Part shown: positions 1 through 9,600 of the stretch, piece by piece
Numbering within the stretch: the stretch's first letter is position 1
How the letters are laid out: the number at the start of each line of letters is the position of its first letter
Source of the DNA: CAWACP01 sp963780655
Lineage (GTDB): Bacteria; Acidobacteriota; Terriglobia; Bryobacterales; Bryobacteraceae
Length of the DNA: 64,000 bases
NCBI GenBank assembly: GCA_963780655.1
Contig: CAWACP010000004.1
Location: forward strand, 620,001-684,000
Direction: 5' to 3'
Translations under genes and position numbers: made by a program
The notes under the pieces: model-generated
The model's input: the letters and a program-made list of their open reading frames with translations, nothing else
Database searches by the model: none
Told to the model about the DNA's origin: nothing

Positions 1-1
1 G

Positions 2-442
2 CGCATCTTCAACACCTACGGTCCGCGCATGTCCATCGAGGACGGGCGCGTGGTGAGCAACTTCATCGTGCAGGCGCTGCGGAACCAGCCGATCACCGTC
101 TACGGCGAGGGACAGCAGACCCGGTCGTTCTGCTATGTCTCCGATCTCATCGACGGAATGATGCGCATGATGGAGAGCGAGGGCTCAACGGGGCCGGTAA
201 ACATCGGCAACCCAGGCGAGTTCACCATCCAGGAGCTGGCCGAGAAGGTGATTCAGATGACCGGCTCTAAGTCGGAGATCGTGCACCTGCCGCTGCCTCA
301 GGACGACCCAGTGCAGCGCCAGCCCGATATCTCGCTGGCGCGCGAGACGCTCGGCTGGGAACCGCGCGTGCCGCTCCATGAGGGTTTGCGGATGACCATC
401 GATTACTTCCGCGGGCGGTTGGAAAAGAAGGCCTCGGCGTAA
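2..442 (+). CDS. UDP-glucuronate decarboxylase-like NAD-dependent epimerase, C-terminal part
   Basis: This is the 3' end of a short-chain dehydrogenase/epimerase gene that begins before the window. The frame is open from base 2 and reads RIFNTYGPRM, the conserved segment that follows the catalytic YxxxK in UDP-xylose synthase and dTDP-glucose dehydratase relatives. Further on it has VYGEGQQTRSFCYVSDLIDG and NIGNPGEFTI, both typical of UDP-glucuronate decarboxylase (UXS). The family makes UDP-xylose from UDP-glucuronate for surface polysaccharide. About 146 residues are visible. Its 3' end lies 4 bp from the convergent epimerase gene. The exact sugar substrate is inferred from similarity alone. 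Confidence 0.85.
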   Translation, partial: RIFNTYGPRMSIEDGRVVSNFIVQALRNQPITVYGEGQQTRSFCYVSDLIDGMMRMMESEGSTGPVNIGNPGEFTIQELAEKVIQMTGSKSEIVHLPLPQDDPVQRQPDISLARETLGWEPRVPLHEGLRMTIDYFRGRLEKKASA

Positions 443-446
443 CCGC

Positions 447-1478
447 TCACGCGCCTGCGGCTTCGCGTCCGAACAGCCGCATCGCTGCTCGCGCCCCGTT
501 CTCGTACGCCTCAATCAGCTTGTCCCACGTGGCGTCGGCTTCCTTGTCGATCACCTTCCGCGACGGATCGGCGTCGAACCATGCCACCGTGCGGCGGATG
601 CCTTCGGCAAAGGGCGTCGTCGCGAGATATCCGGGCACGAATCGCTTGATCTTGCCGTTATCGAACACCACGCTTCCGGCCTTGTCGCCAATCAGGCCGC
701 CCAGGGAATCGGGCAGGCACGCGGCAATGAAATCGGAGGCCATGTGAACGATCTTCGCCTCCGCGCCCGCGGCCTCGGCGGTAATGCGATAGAACTGATC
801 CCACGTCATCACGTCATCGCTGGTGATGTGGAACGCGTGGCCGATCGCCTGCTCGCGGCCAAGCAGTCCTACCAGGCCTTTCGCGAAATCGGTGTTGTGC
901 GTGATCACCCAGAGCGATGTGCCGTCACCCGGAACGATCACTTTCTGCCCGCGGCGCATGCGCTGCACCGCGGTCCACGATTTCTCCCAACTGTTCACGG
1001 CGAGGGGAATCTGCGTGTCGCCGTAAGTGAGCGACGGCCGGACGATGGTCACCGGAAATGCTTCGTCGCGATAGGCGGTCATGAGCAGGTCCTCGCAGGC
1101 GATCTTGTTCCGCGAGTAATCCCAGAACGGATTGGCCAGCGGCGTCGATTCGGTGATGAGATACTGCGACGCCGGCTTCTGATACGCGCTGGCGGAGCTG
1201 ATGAAAATGAACTGCCGCGTGCGCCCGCGGAAGAGGTTTATGTCGCGCTCGATCCGATCGGGCGTGAACGCGATCCAGTCGACTACGGCGTCCCAGCGCG
1301 AATCGCCCAGCGCGCGGGCGGCATCGCCGATGTCGGCAGCAATGGTGCTGATGCCGGGCGGCAGATTCGCGGAGTGCCGGCCGCGGTTCAGGAGCGTGAG
1401 TTCAATACCGCGCTCCGCCGCGAGCCTGGTGCACGCGGTGCTGATGATTCCGGTTCCGCCAATGAAAAGAACCTTCAT
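447..1478 (-). CDS. NAD-dependent epimerase/dehydratase family protein
   Basis: A 343-residue Rossmann-fold protein of the extended short-chain dehydrogenase superfamily. The dinucleotide-binding motif GGTGIIS is at residues 7-13, a serine segment SSASAY at 94-99, and a YxxxK-type pair (Y121, K125) sits in YSRNK. This layout matches atypical epimerases related to plant CSP41 and bacterial NAD-dependent epimerases acting on nucleotide sugars. The true substrate cannot be read from sequence. The gene converges on the UXS-like gene, so the two are not co-transcribed. The ATG at 1478 directly precedes the MKVLFIGGTG beta strand, so the start is convincing. Confidence 0.85.
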   Translation of the reverse strand: MKVLFIGGTGIISTACTRLAAERGIELTLLNRGRHSANLPPGISTIAADIGDAARALGDSRWDAVVDWIAFTPDRIERDINLFRGRTRQFIFISSASAYQKPASQYLITESTPLANPFWDYSRNKIACEDLLMTAYRDEAFPVTIVRPSLTYGDTQIPLAVNSWEKSWTAVQRMRRGQKVIVPGDGTSLWVITHNTDFAKGLVGLLGREQAIGHAFHITSDDVMTWDQFYRITAEAAGAEAKIVHMASDFIAACLPDSLGGLIGDKAGSVVFDNGKIKRFVPGYLATTPFAEGIRRTVAWFDADPSRKVIDKEADATWDKLIEAYENGARAAMRLFGREAAGA

Positions 1479-1496
1479 GGAGCAGTTGTATCAGAG

Positions 1497-1518
1497 TGCA
1501 GGCTAAAGCCTACTCTAC
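1497..1518. repeat. Family B hairpin repeat, copy 1
   Basis: A short inverted repeat of the type GCAGGCT-AA-AGCCTRC followed by TCTAC. The same unit recurs near 3400, 10170, 17683 and 52444. Read on the minus strand it contains the TAG stop codon (1515-1517) of the neighbouring PQQ gene. Confidence 0.8.
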
Positions 1519-3362
1519 TTGCCATCCACGGAGAAGGCCAGAAACACGTTTCCCGGCATGCCGCCGAACATGCCGTATCCCGAGCTGACGTAGAGCATTC
1601 CACCGGCGATTACTGGTCCGGGACCGTCGAGCGACCCGCCGTGCGCAGCCGGTCCGTTGATGGTTGGGTAATCGCGTTCGGTATCCACGTCCCACACGAT
1701 TTCTCCTGACGCCGCCGAGTACGCTCGCAGGTGTCCATCCAGAGAACCAGAAAAAACCACGCCGGGGATGGCCGTAACCGCCTGCGACTGCGATGGACTG
1801 CAACGCTCGCGGCCGGCACAGGCAGACGGCGGCTTCGCAGTCCACACCGGCTCGCCGGTATTCAGGTTCAGCGCGAACAGGCCGCCTCCGTGATTCGGGT
1901 CCAGCTTCAGCCGGTATCCCAGTGGCGAGGACTTGTCGGCTGCGACTCCGGTGATCTGCAAATCGGATAATGCGACGTACATGTTGCGCCCATCCGCCGC
2001 CGATCCCCACTGCACTCCGCCTAAGGGGCCTCCCGTCCCCACGCGCCTTTGCCATAGCACTTCGCCGTGCTTGTCGGGATCGAGCGCGTACGCCATTCCG
2101 GACTTCTGCCCGATCACCAGCGCGGTCTTTCCGTTGGCCAGCGATACGAGAATTGGCGGCTGGCCAAAGTCGAAGTCGTGCCCGTGCGCGGCAGGGCAGT
2201 TCGGGCTGCCAGGCATCCCGCAGGCATTGTTATACGCGTCACCCGCGGTCATTTGCCGCGTCCACAGCACCTTTCCGGTCTTCGCATCGAGGGCGAGTAC
2301 GGCATCGCTTGTCAGCGACGGCGGGTCCGAATAATTATCTCCCGTGCCCACGTACAGTACGTCTCGCTGCTCATCGAACGTGGGCGTCGACCATACAGCG
2401 GCGCCTGATGGTCCATACATCTGGATCCCGGCCTTGTTTTTCTCGGTCGGCTGCGGCGCCTGGGGGATGGTGAACGTCTTCCAGATCTGTTTGCCGGTTG
2501 CCGCGTCCAGCGCGACTACGCTCCCCCGGAACGTGCAGCACTGATAGCCGGGCAAAGGAGGGAGAGCCTCCTCAAACGACGCCACCGTCACGTACAACAT
2601 TCCCCGATGCAGCAACGGAACCGCGGTAATACGCGCGGCAAAGTGATCGTCGCATTTAGCTTTCCACAGTGCTTTGCCCGTAGCGGCATCCAGAGCATAG
2701 GCATTGGCATGCCCGTCGCCGAAGTAGAGGGCAGTTTCCTTTCCGCGTCCGGTCGCGCCCGCCGCAATGGGGGAGCGGATGTCCGCTTCCGCTTTCGAGG
2801 TCCAGTGAATGCACCCGCTGTGCGCGTCGAGCGAGTATACGGCGCCATCCTGTGTTCCCAGGAATAGCCGACCGTCCGCCACGGCAGGCTGCGAGCGCGC
2901 CTCCGTTTGATCGCCCAGGCTGAACGCCCATTTGACCTTGAGTCTGGGGACGTCGGCGGCAGTCAGTCCTGCTGCCGCCGAGTCCTGAAACCGCGTATTC
3001 GTAATGTCTGTGCTCCACCCGGCCCACGCGGGGCTGGAGGAGGATTTTCGCGATGGTTTTTCGTCCCTGCTGCAGAAGGCCGATTGCGGGATCGGGACTA
3101 CCTTCGGAGCCGGGGCGGCGAGGTAAATCGTCACGGCGTAGCGTTCGGTGGCGCTCAGGGTGTCGCCGACTGTCTTCATCGAGCCATGCTCGAGCGCGTT
3201 GAGCACGCGCGGCACGCTCATCGAGCGAAGCGCGCTCTGCGGAGGCACGCGCGCGGCGGGAGCATCGTGGCAGGCGGCGCAGTGGTTACGGTATACAGTC
3301 GCGCCGTCCTGCGCAACGGCAACGGCGGCGAAAGAAAGAAGCAGCAACGTGACGCGCATCAT
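1515..3362 (-). CDS. Secreted cytochrome c-PQQ beta-propeller dehydrogenase-like protein
   Basis: A 615-residue exported protein. A hydrophobic signal peptide (about residues 1-17, ending AVA-Q) is followed by a small cytochrome c domain with heme motif CAACH at 28-32. From about residue 105 to the end is a PQQ-type beta-propeller with repeated blades of the form ALDAATGKxxWK. This order, cytochrome first and then propeller, recalls polyvinyl-alcohol dehydrogenase and other periplasmic quinoproteins that pass electrons from an alcohol or sugar to heme. Several blades lie in segments such as GQPPILVSLANGK. The substrate is unknown. The stop codon falls inside a family B repeat. No PQQ biosynthesis gene is in the window. 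Confidence 0.85.
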   Translation of the reverse strand: MMRVTLLLLSFAAVAVAQDGATVYRNHCAACHDAPAARVPPQSALRSMSVPRVLNALEHGSMKTVGDTLSATERYAVTIYLAAPAPKVVPIPQSAFCSRDEKPSRKSSSSPAWAGWSTDITNTRFQDSAAAGLTAADVPRLKVKWAFSLGDQTEARSQPAVADGRLFLGTQDGAVYSLDAHSGCIHWTSKAEADIRSPIAAGATGRGKETALYFGDGHANAYALDAATGKALWKAKCDDHFAARITAVPLLHRGMLYVTVASFEEALPPLPGYQCCTFRGSVVALDAATGKQIWKTFTIPQAPQPTEKNKAGIQMYGPSGAAVWSTPTFDEQRDVLYVGTGDNYSDPPSLTSDAVLALDAKTGKVLWTRQMTAGDAYNNACGMPGSPNCPAAHGHDFDFGQPPILVSLANGKTALVIGQKSGMAYALDPDKHGEVLWQRRVGTGGPLGGVQWGSAADGRNMYVALSDLQITGVAADKSSPLGYRLKLDPNHGGGLFALNLNTGEPVWTAKPPSACAGRERCSPSQSQAVTAIPGVVFSGSLDGHLRAYSAASGEIVWDVDTERDYPTINGPAAHGGSLDGPGPVIAGGMLYVSSGYGMFGGMPGNVFLAFSVDGK

Positions 3363-3398
3363 TGTTCGTTCTTCCCAGTATCGTCAATTCTCGTGTCA

Positions 3399-3470
3399 GT
3401 AGAGCAGGCTCTTAGCCTGGCTTTTAGCCTGCAGTTTGGAAAGGATGCAGGCTAAAAGCCTGCTCCACTA
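3399..3470. repeat. Family B hairpin repeat, tandem double copy
   Basis: Two adjacent copies of the AGCAGGCT/AGCCTGC hairpin unit, one in each orientation. They fill the gap between the divergent starts of the PQQ gene and the gmhB-like gene. The second copy ends 14 bp before the gmhB start codon. Confidence 0.8.
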
Positions 3471-3483
3471 GAATCAAGACTGA

Positions 3484-3954
3484 ATGCCCAGACGCGCCGT
3501 GTTTCTCGATCGCGATGGCGTTATCAACATGAAACCACCGGCTGGCGACTACGTCCGCTCGTGGGACGAGTTCCGCTTTGTCCCCACCATCGCGGACTGG
3601 ATCCGGCTGTTCAACGCGCTCGACTTGGTGGTAATCGTCGTCACCAACCAGCGGGGCGTTGCACGCGGGCTCATGAGCCAGGCGGACGTCGATGAGATTC
3701 ACCGAAACATGATCGCCGAGCTCGCTCGCGAGGGCGCTCGTATCGACGACATCTTCTACTGCCCGCACGATCGTGACGACGAGTGCGCTTGCCGTAAGCC
3801 GCGCACCGGCATGGTGGAGCAGGCCCGCCGCAAATGGGACATCGACCCGGCTGCTTCGCTGATGATCGGAGACTCGGACAAAGACGCTGAACTGGCCGCG
3901 AATTGCGGCATGAAGTTCGTGCGAGTGGACGAAGGCCGCTTCGTTCAGGCCTGA
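3484..3954 (+). CDS. gmhB: HAD-IIIA phosphatase, D-glycero-D-manno-heptose bisphosphate phosphatase-like (GmhB)
   Basis: A 156-residue HAD-superfamily phosphatase. Motif I is FLDRDGVIN with D9 and D11. Motif II is TNQRG. A zinc-binding loop CPHDRDDECACRKP (C93, H95, C101, C103) and motif IV GDSDKDAELA follow. This loop is characteristic of GmhB and of histidinol-phosphate phosphatase HisB-N. GmhB removes the C7 phosphate from heptose 1,7-bisphosphate on the way to ADP- or GDP-heptose. Heptosyltransferase genes at 18.3-20.7 kb support a heptose role. It is somewhat shorter than the usual 180-190 residues. Its last 10 bp overlap the convergent cyclase gene. Confidence 0.78.
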   Translation: MPRRAVFLDRDGVINMKPPAGDYVRSWDEFRFVPTIADWIRLFNALDLVVIVVTNQRGVARGLMSQADVDEIHRNMIAELAREGARIDDIFYCPHDRDDECACRKPRTGMVEQARRKWDIDPAASLMIGDSDKDAELAANCGMKFVRVDEGRFVQA

Positions 3955-4589
3955 ACAGGCCGCAGCACGGCGCGAGCGGGAGCCCCGTCGCTGCCCACGA
4001 TGCGCAGAGGCAGGCAGATCAGATCGTACTCGCCGGGCTTGATGTTGTTGAGCACCAGCCCTTCGACGATCCAGACGCCGGCCGACAGCAGAGCGCGATG
4101 CGTCTCGCGGCCGCTCTCGTCCTGAAACGCGCCTACCGAAAGGTAGTCCACGCCCACCAACCGCACGCCGCGCTGGGCGAGATAGCGCGCAGCATCGGGC
4201 GAAATCGACACGAAGTCCTTCACGAACGGCTCTTCGGAGAGGTCCCGCTCGGAATTCCGCGTGCGGAACAGAATGCGCTCGCCTCGCTCTATGGAGTACG
4301 GCTCCAGCTCATCGGGTTGAATGGCGGCGGGGTCCTCTATCGCAATGACGCGTGCATGCCCGATGCCGGTCTCCAGTGGCATCGAGTCGATCGCCAGGCC
4401 ATTGCGCACAAAGTGCAACGGCGCATCCATGTGCGTTCCGGTGTGCGCCGACGCGCTAATCTGAGACAGGTTATTCGTCGCGCCGCTCTGCATGGAGTGC
4501 GTCAGCGATCTGTTGAACGCGCAGTCGCCCGGCCACCCCACCATCCCGTTATGCAGCGGAATCGATACGTCAATCCAGTTACTGCTCAT
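3945..4589 (-). CDS. Cyclase family protein (kynurenine formamidase-like)
   Basis: A 214-residue member of the cyclase/KynB family of metal-dependent amidohydrolases. The signature HTGTHMDAPLHF (residues 49-60) carries the metal-binding H49, H53, D55 and H59. The N-terminus IDVSIPLHNGMVGWPGD is also typical. Members hydrolyse N-formylkynurenine, isatin or other cyclic amides and lactones, so the substrate here is open. Its start overlaps the stop of the upstream dehydrogenase gene by 4 bp, which indicates translational coupling. A lactone-opening role after a sugar dehydrogenase would fit this pairing, but that is inference. Confidence 0.85.
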   Translation of the reverse strand: MSSNWIDVSIPLHNGMVGWPGDCAFNRSLTHSMQSGATNNLSQISASAHTGTHMDAPLHFVRNGLAIDSMPLETGIGHARVIAIEDPAAIQPDELEPYSIERGERILFRTRNSERDLSEEPFVKDFVSISPDAARYLAQRGVRLVGVDYLSVGAFQDESGRETHRALLSAGVWIVEGLVLNNIKPGEYDLICLPLRIVGSDGAPARAVLRPVQA

Positions 4590-5704
4590 TGTGCTATTGC
4601 CACGACGTTTTTGATGCCGCCGGAGTTCCCGGTGAGGAGATCCGGCGCCTTGTCGATGGGAAACCGCCCCGTAATCACTTTGCCCAGCGCCTCGGGCCAG
4701 CTCTGGCGGAAAGCCGCAATATGGCGGATGGCGTTGGTAAACGACTCGGGAGCGGCATTCACCGTTCCATAAATCATCTGGTTTTTCAGGACCATATCGC
4801 GCATGATCTCGTCGGTGGGAACTTCGATGGGTCCCTTGCGGCCGGGCACTCCCGTGAAGATGAATACCGCGTTCGCGCCCAGCGACGGGATCACCTGGAA
4901 TGCCACGCTCGAGGCGCCCATAGCCTCGTATACCACATCGATCACGCCCACCTGTTTCGCCATGTCCTCCACGCTGACTTCCTCAGCCGGAATGTAGTGC
5001 GCGCCAATCATGCCGGCGACGGCGTTCTTGTCCTGATGCGATGTCGATCGCGAGTACACGCTCACCTCGAACCCGCTCACGACGAAGACCATGGCCCCCA
5101 GCAGGCCGACGGGTCCCGCGCCCAGAACCAGCGCATGGTGGCAATGTCCGGGACCGGGTTTCGATGGATCGAGCGGGCAGGCCCAGGGGAGCCGCTGCTG
5201 CACCTGCCAGAGCTGCTCGATGGCTTTCTCGGCGATTGTCAAAGGCTCGGTAAGGACGGCCACGTCCCGCAGATCGGAAGGAACGACGTACGCGTATTTC
5301 TCATCCTCCACCACCAGCTCGGTCATGTAGCCATGGCGCTGCTTGATGCCGCGCTCGGTGAAATCGCCGGTGTAACAGAAATCCTGCCGGCCGTTGCGGC
5401 ATGCAAGGCAGTCGGGGTGGGGACACGGCCTGCGCACCGACAGGACCACCAGATCGCCCTTCTTAACGCGTGTGACGCCGGAGCCGATGTCCACCACCTG
5501 GCCGAGCGATTCATGGCCGATCACCAGGTATTCATAGCCATCGGGCGGCGTTCCGTAATCGAAATGAGCTATCTCACGGTCAGTGCCGCATACTCCCACG
5601 TCCAGGATCCTGATCATGATTTCCGTCGCCGAGGTGACCTTCGGCTCTTCGTGATCGATGACGCGGATCTCCCGCTTGTCCGGAAAAACGGCAACGGCCT
5701 TCAT
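4586..5704 (-). CDS. Glucose 1-dehydrogenase-like zinc alcohol dehydrogenase (MDR family)
   Basis: A 372-residue medium-chain dehydrogenase/reductase. The catalytic zinc region has C39 in GVCGTDRE and HE at 64-65. A structural zinc lobe is formed by C94, C99, C102 and C110. The cofactor motif VLGAGPVGLLGAM follows about residue 190. The arrangement CGTDREI and the HCHHALVLGAG insertion resemble archaeal-type glucose 1-dehydrogenases, which oxidise glucose or galactose to the aldonolactone with NAD(P). It is the first gene of a two-gene minus-strand unit, coupled by a 4-bp overlap to the cyclase gene. Sugar specificity cannot be decided here. Confidence 0.8.
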   Translation of the reverse strand: MKAVAVFPDKREIRVIDHEEPKVTSATEIMIRILDVGVCGTDREIAHFDYGTPPDGYEYLVIGHESLGQVVDIGSGVTRVKKGDLVVLSVRRPCPHPDCLACRNGRQDFCYTGDFTERGIKQRHGYMTELVVEDEKYAYVVPSDLRDVAVLTEPLTIAEKAIEQLWQVQQRLPWACPLDPSKPGPGHCHHALVLGAGPVGLLGAMVFVVSGFEVSVYSRSTSHQDKNAVAGMIGAHYIPAEEVSVEDMAKQVGVIDVVYEAMGASSVAFQVIPSLGANAVFIFTGVPGRKGPIEVPTDEIMRDMVLKNQMIYGTVNAAPESFTNAIRHIAAFRQSWPEALGKVITGRFPIDKAPDLLTGNSGGIKNVVAIAQ

Positions 5705-5738
5705 GATCTGCTTATGGACGCAGCAGGACGGAAAAAGC

Positions 5739-6662
5739 TCACGGTTTTTGACGGGTGGAGGCCTGCTGCTGCTGCGGCGGCTTCAGCTCGGCATCGAGAA
5801 TCGGCTTCAAAACGGCCATCTCCACCGGTCCGTGATATGGCTTGCCGTCGATGAACAGGAAGGGCGTCCCAAACACCCCGTTCTTTTCCCCCTCGGCGAT
5901 ATCGGCCTCGATGGTCTTGCGGAAACGGCCGGTTTCGAGATCGCGGGTGAAGCGCGTCATGTCGAGTCCGAGGTTCTTTGCCATGGCGAAGATCGCTTCG
6001 CGCGATAACTGGCGCGCGTGTTCGAACAACTGGTCGTGCATGGGCCAGAACTCACCCTGATCGTTCGCCGCCAGCGCTGCTTCCGCCGCCATCTGCGCGT
6101 GGGGATGCATGTCCAGCGGAAACTGTTTGAAAATCAGCTTCACCTGGTTCGGATAGGCCGTCATGATGGCGTTGATCTGGCCGAAAGCTTTGGCGCAATA
6201 CGGGCACTCGAAGTCGGAGAATTCGACGAGGGTGATCTTCGCATCGGCCGGACCGCGGACCGGTGCGTTGCTCGTGTCGAGGACAACCGGATCGCCGAGG
6301 ATACGGTTCTGGCTGGCGCGCAGCTTGGCGATGGGCGAGGTCACCAGCGCCTCGTGAATCTGGTCGACGGATCGCCGGCTGCGCACGCCCTCAACCACGA
6401 TGGAGGCCAGAGCTTTGCTGTCCGAACACGGCGGATCCACCATGCGGCACTGGGCCAGCTTCATCTGGCAGCCGCAGGTGCAGCTCTCGTTCCGCAGGAT
6501 CTTCAGAGCGGTTTCCTTCTGCGCGGGCGTGAGACCGGCGAAGTCCACGTTGGGAAGATCGGTGGCAGTGGACCACTCAGCCTGGGCCAGCAGGGAAACA
6601 CACATGGCGGCACATAGCGCCACCATGCCGAGCAAACGCGTCATAGTTCTATTGTGGCGCAC
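5739..6662 (-). CDS. Secreted DsbA-like thioredoxin-fold protein with extra cysteine-rich N-domain
   Basis: A 307-residue exported protein. A signal segment (about residues 7-28) precedes a cysteine-rich region (C61, C63, C65, C72, C79; reading CTCGCQMKLAQC). The thioredoxin-like domain has the active site FSDFECPYC (C153, C156) and the cis-Pro loop GVFGTPFLFIDG near residue 260. The fold belongs to the DsbA/DsbG/FrnE-type oxidoreductases used for disulfide formation or isomerisation in the periplasm. The N-terminal cysteine motif looks like one seen in CcmH/TlpA-neighbour proteins, which hints at a cytochrome maturation link. It lies head to head with the GH2 gene across only 8 bp. Confidence 0.82.
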   Translation of the reverse strand: MRHNRTMTRLLGMVALCAAMCVSLLAQAEWSTATDLPNVDFAGLTPAQKETALKILRNESCTCGCQMKLAQCRMVDPPCSDSKALASIVVEGVRSRRSVDQIHEALVTSPIAKLRASQNRILGDPVVLDTSNAPVRGPADAKITLVEFSDFECPYCAKAFGQINAIMTAYPNQVKLIFKQFPLDMHPHAQMAAEAALAANDQGEFWPMHDQLFEHARQLSREAIFAMAKNLGLDMTRFTRDLETGRFRKTIEADIAEGEKNGVFGTPFLFIDGKPYHGPVEMAVLKPILDAELKPPQQQQASTRQKP

Positions 6663-6670
6663 AGGCGCTG

Positions 6671-9600
6671 GTGGAGGTGAGCTTGATCACGCGGCGGACG
6701 GCCCTCGGCCTTCTCGGGGCGCCGTTGTGTCTTGCCGTTCCCCAGCCGCCGTCGGCGCGTGCGCGCATTTCGCTCAACGGCATCTGGCGCTGGAAGCCGG
6801 AGGGGGCAGGCCCGTGGAGCTCCCTCGCCATACCGGATTGCTGGCCCAAAGCCGTCGCGGCGATTGCGGCAAGTTACGAGCGCGAGATCGCGATACCGGC
6901 TGAATGGAGCGGTCGGCGCATCACTCTGTCGGCAGACTGCGTCAACTCGTACGCTGCGGTGTATGTGAACGGCAGCCGAGCGGGCCAGATGCGCTACCCG
7001 GGCGGCGAGATCGATCTGACGCCGTTCTGCCGCGCCGGACTCAATTACGTGCTGCGCCTGGACGTGATCGCGATGCCGCTCGAAGGCGTCATGCTCTCCT
7101 ACAGCGATTCGGCGTCGGCGAAGACCGTGGAAGGCGTGGTGGAGCGGCGCGGAATCACTGGCGACGTTTACCTGAACGCGATGCCTGCCGGCCCGCGCAT
7201 CGCGACCGTGAAAGTGGAAACATCGGTGCGCATGTGGCAGATCGTTGTCGATGCCGGCCTGGCGGACGTCGGCCAGCACGCGCCGTATCGCCTGATCGCG
7301 CGCGTGTTCGACGGCGAGCGGCTGGTGAAAGAGTTCGCCGGCTCGGCGCCGCGCTTCAGCGAGCGCTGGCAGCCCGCGAAGCTTTGGGACATCCACACGC
7401 CGCAGAACCAGTATCGGCTCACGCTGACGCTGGCGGACGCGGAGGGTAGGGAACTCGACACCGCGTTGCCCGTGTTGTTCGGTTTTCGCGAGCTGTGGAT
7501 CGCGGGCCGCGATTTCTATCTCAACGGATCGCGCATTTATCTGTCCGCGACCCCGCTCGACAATGCGCAGACCAGCGTGGAAACAGCCGGTTATGCGGCC
7601 ACGCGCGCCGCCCTGCGGCATTTTAAAAGCTTTGGCGTGAACTTCGTCTATACGCACAATTACGGCTGCGAGCCGGGTTCGCACTTCGGCTTCGAGGAGG
7701 TGCTGCGCGCCGCCGATGACGAAGGCATGCTGGTGGCCTTCTCCCAGCCACACTTCGGCCAGTACGACTGGACCGCGCCCGACGCCGATGCGCACAACGG
7801 CTACGCACAGCACGCGGCGTTCTATGTCCGGGTGGCGCAGAACCATCCCTCGGTGGTTTTCTATTCCACCAGCCACAATGGCGCCGGCTACAGCGAGGAC
7901 ATGAATCCGGACCTGATCGACGGCGTTCACGAGCCGCGCGATCAGTGGTCCGCACGTGGGGCTGAGCGCGCGCGCCGCGCCGAGGCGATCATCCGGCGGC
8001 TCGACGACAGCCGCATCGTATATCACCACTCCGGCGGCAACCTGGGCTCGATGTACACGGTGAATTTCTACGGCAACTGGATTCCCCCGCAGGAAATGGA
8101 CGAGTGGTTCGAGCACTGGTCCGCCAACGGCGTGAAGCCCCTGTTCACCTGCGAGTACAGCGTACCGTTTCTGTGGGACTGGTCGATGTACCGCGGCTGG
8201 TACAAAGGCAAACGCGAATTCGGCGGCGCGGTGGTTCCGTGGGAGTTTCACGTGGCCGAGTGGGACGCGCAGTTTCTCGGCGACATGACGTATCGGATCG
8301 GCGAGCCGGAGAGGGTCAACCTCCGCTGGGAAGCCGAGCAGTTCCGAAAAGAGAGCAGCGGCTGGCGTCGCTGGGACTACCCGTATACATTCGATTCGCC
8401 GGCGTTCGAGAACCGGCTGCAGATCATGGCCGCGCAGGTGGAGCAGAACTGGCGAGCATTTCGGACGTCGGGTCTGTCGGCGAACGGCGCGCCGTGGGAC
8501 ATCGGCGCCTACTGGACGAAGACGGGCGAGCCGACGGCCGTGGTGGAGGCGCTGGGCCGGTGCAACATGCCACTTCTCGCGTATATTGCGGGCGGCAGGG
8601 CGGCGTTCAGCGCGAAGGATCACAATTTCCTGCCCGGCGACGCGGTGGAGAAGCAGGTAATCGTGATCAACAACTCGCGGGAAAGCGTCACCGCGCAGTG
8701 CGACTGGAACTTTGGGTCGGCAGGCGGCGGCGTTGGCGTCGCATTGCAGCCAGGCGGGCAGGTGAGAGTTCCGGTCCACTTCAGCGCGCCCTCTTCCGGG
8801 CGGCAGGAGCTGCGTTCGGTGGTCACATTCAGCAACGGCGAGAAGCAGGAAGACTCGTTGGCCATCGATGTAGTGCCCGCTCCCTCACGGTCGCGGCTCG
8901 GTAACCCGAGGGTCGCGGTATACGATCCGTCAGAGGCGCTGCAGGGTCTGGGCACGCCTGTGGAGGCGACCACCGACCTCGCCGGATTCGACACGCTCAT
9001 CGTCGGCAAAGGCGCGCTTACTGTGTCGGGCGCGGCCCCGGATATTTCTCGGGTGCGCGATGGACTGAAGGTGGTGATCTTCGAGCAGACCGGCGAGGTG
9101 CTGGAGAAGCGCTTCGGCTTTCGCATGGCGGAGTACGGGCTGCGTCAGGTGTTCCAGCGGATACCCGGGCATCCGCTGGTGGCCGGTCTCGGTGAACAGC
9201 ATTTGCGGAACTGGAGGGGCGAATCGACGCTGCTTCCGCGGCGCCTCGTGTACGAATCCGGGAAGCAGTTCAACGGCGCGCCTACGGTGGAATGGGCCGG
9301 GATTCCGGTCACGCGCGTCTGGCGGGCGGCCAATCGCGGGACCGTGGCGTCCGTGCTGATCGAGAAGCCGGCCTGCGGCGATTTCGTGTCCCTGCTCGAT
9401 GGCGGCTACGGCCTGCAGTACGGCGCCCTTCTTGAGTATCGCGAGGGCCGGGGAATGGTCCTGTTCTGCCAGATGGACGTGTCCGGACGGACCCAGAGCG
9501 ATCCCGCCGCGGAGTTACTGGTGCGCAACATTCTGAGTTATGTCGCAGCGTGGCAGCCGCCGGCGCGCAGAGGCGTGAGTTACCACGGCGATGCGGCGGG

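Noticed and set aside
6641..8779. Long minus-strand frame (about 712 residues) antisense to GH2
   Set aside because: Basic, low-complexity composition without any recognisable domain; a shadow of high-GC coding sequence.
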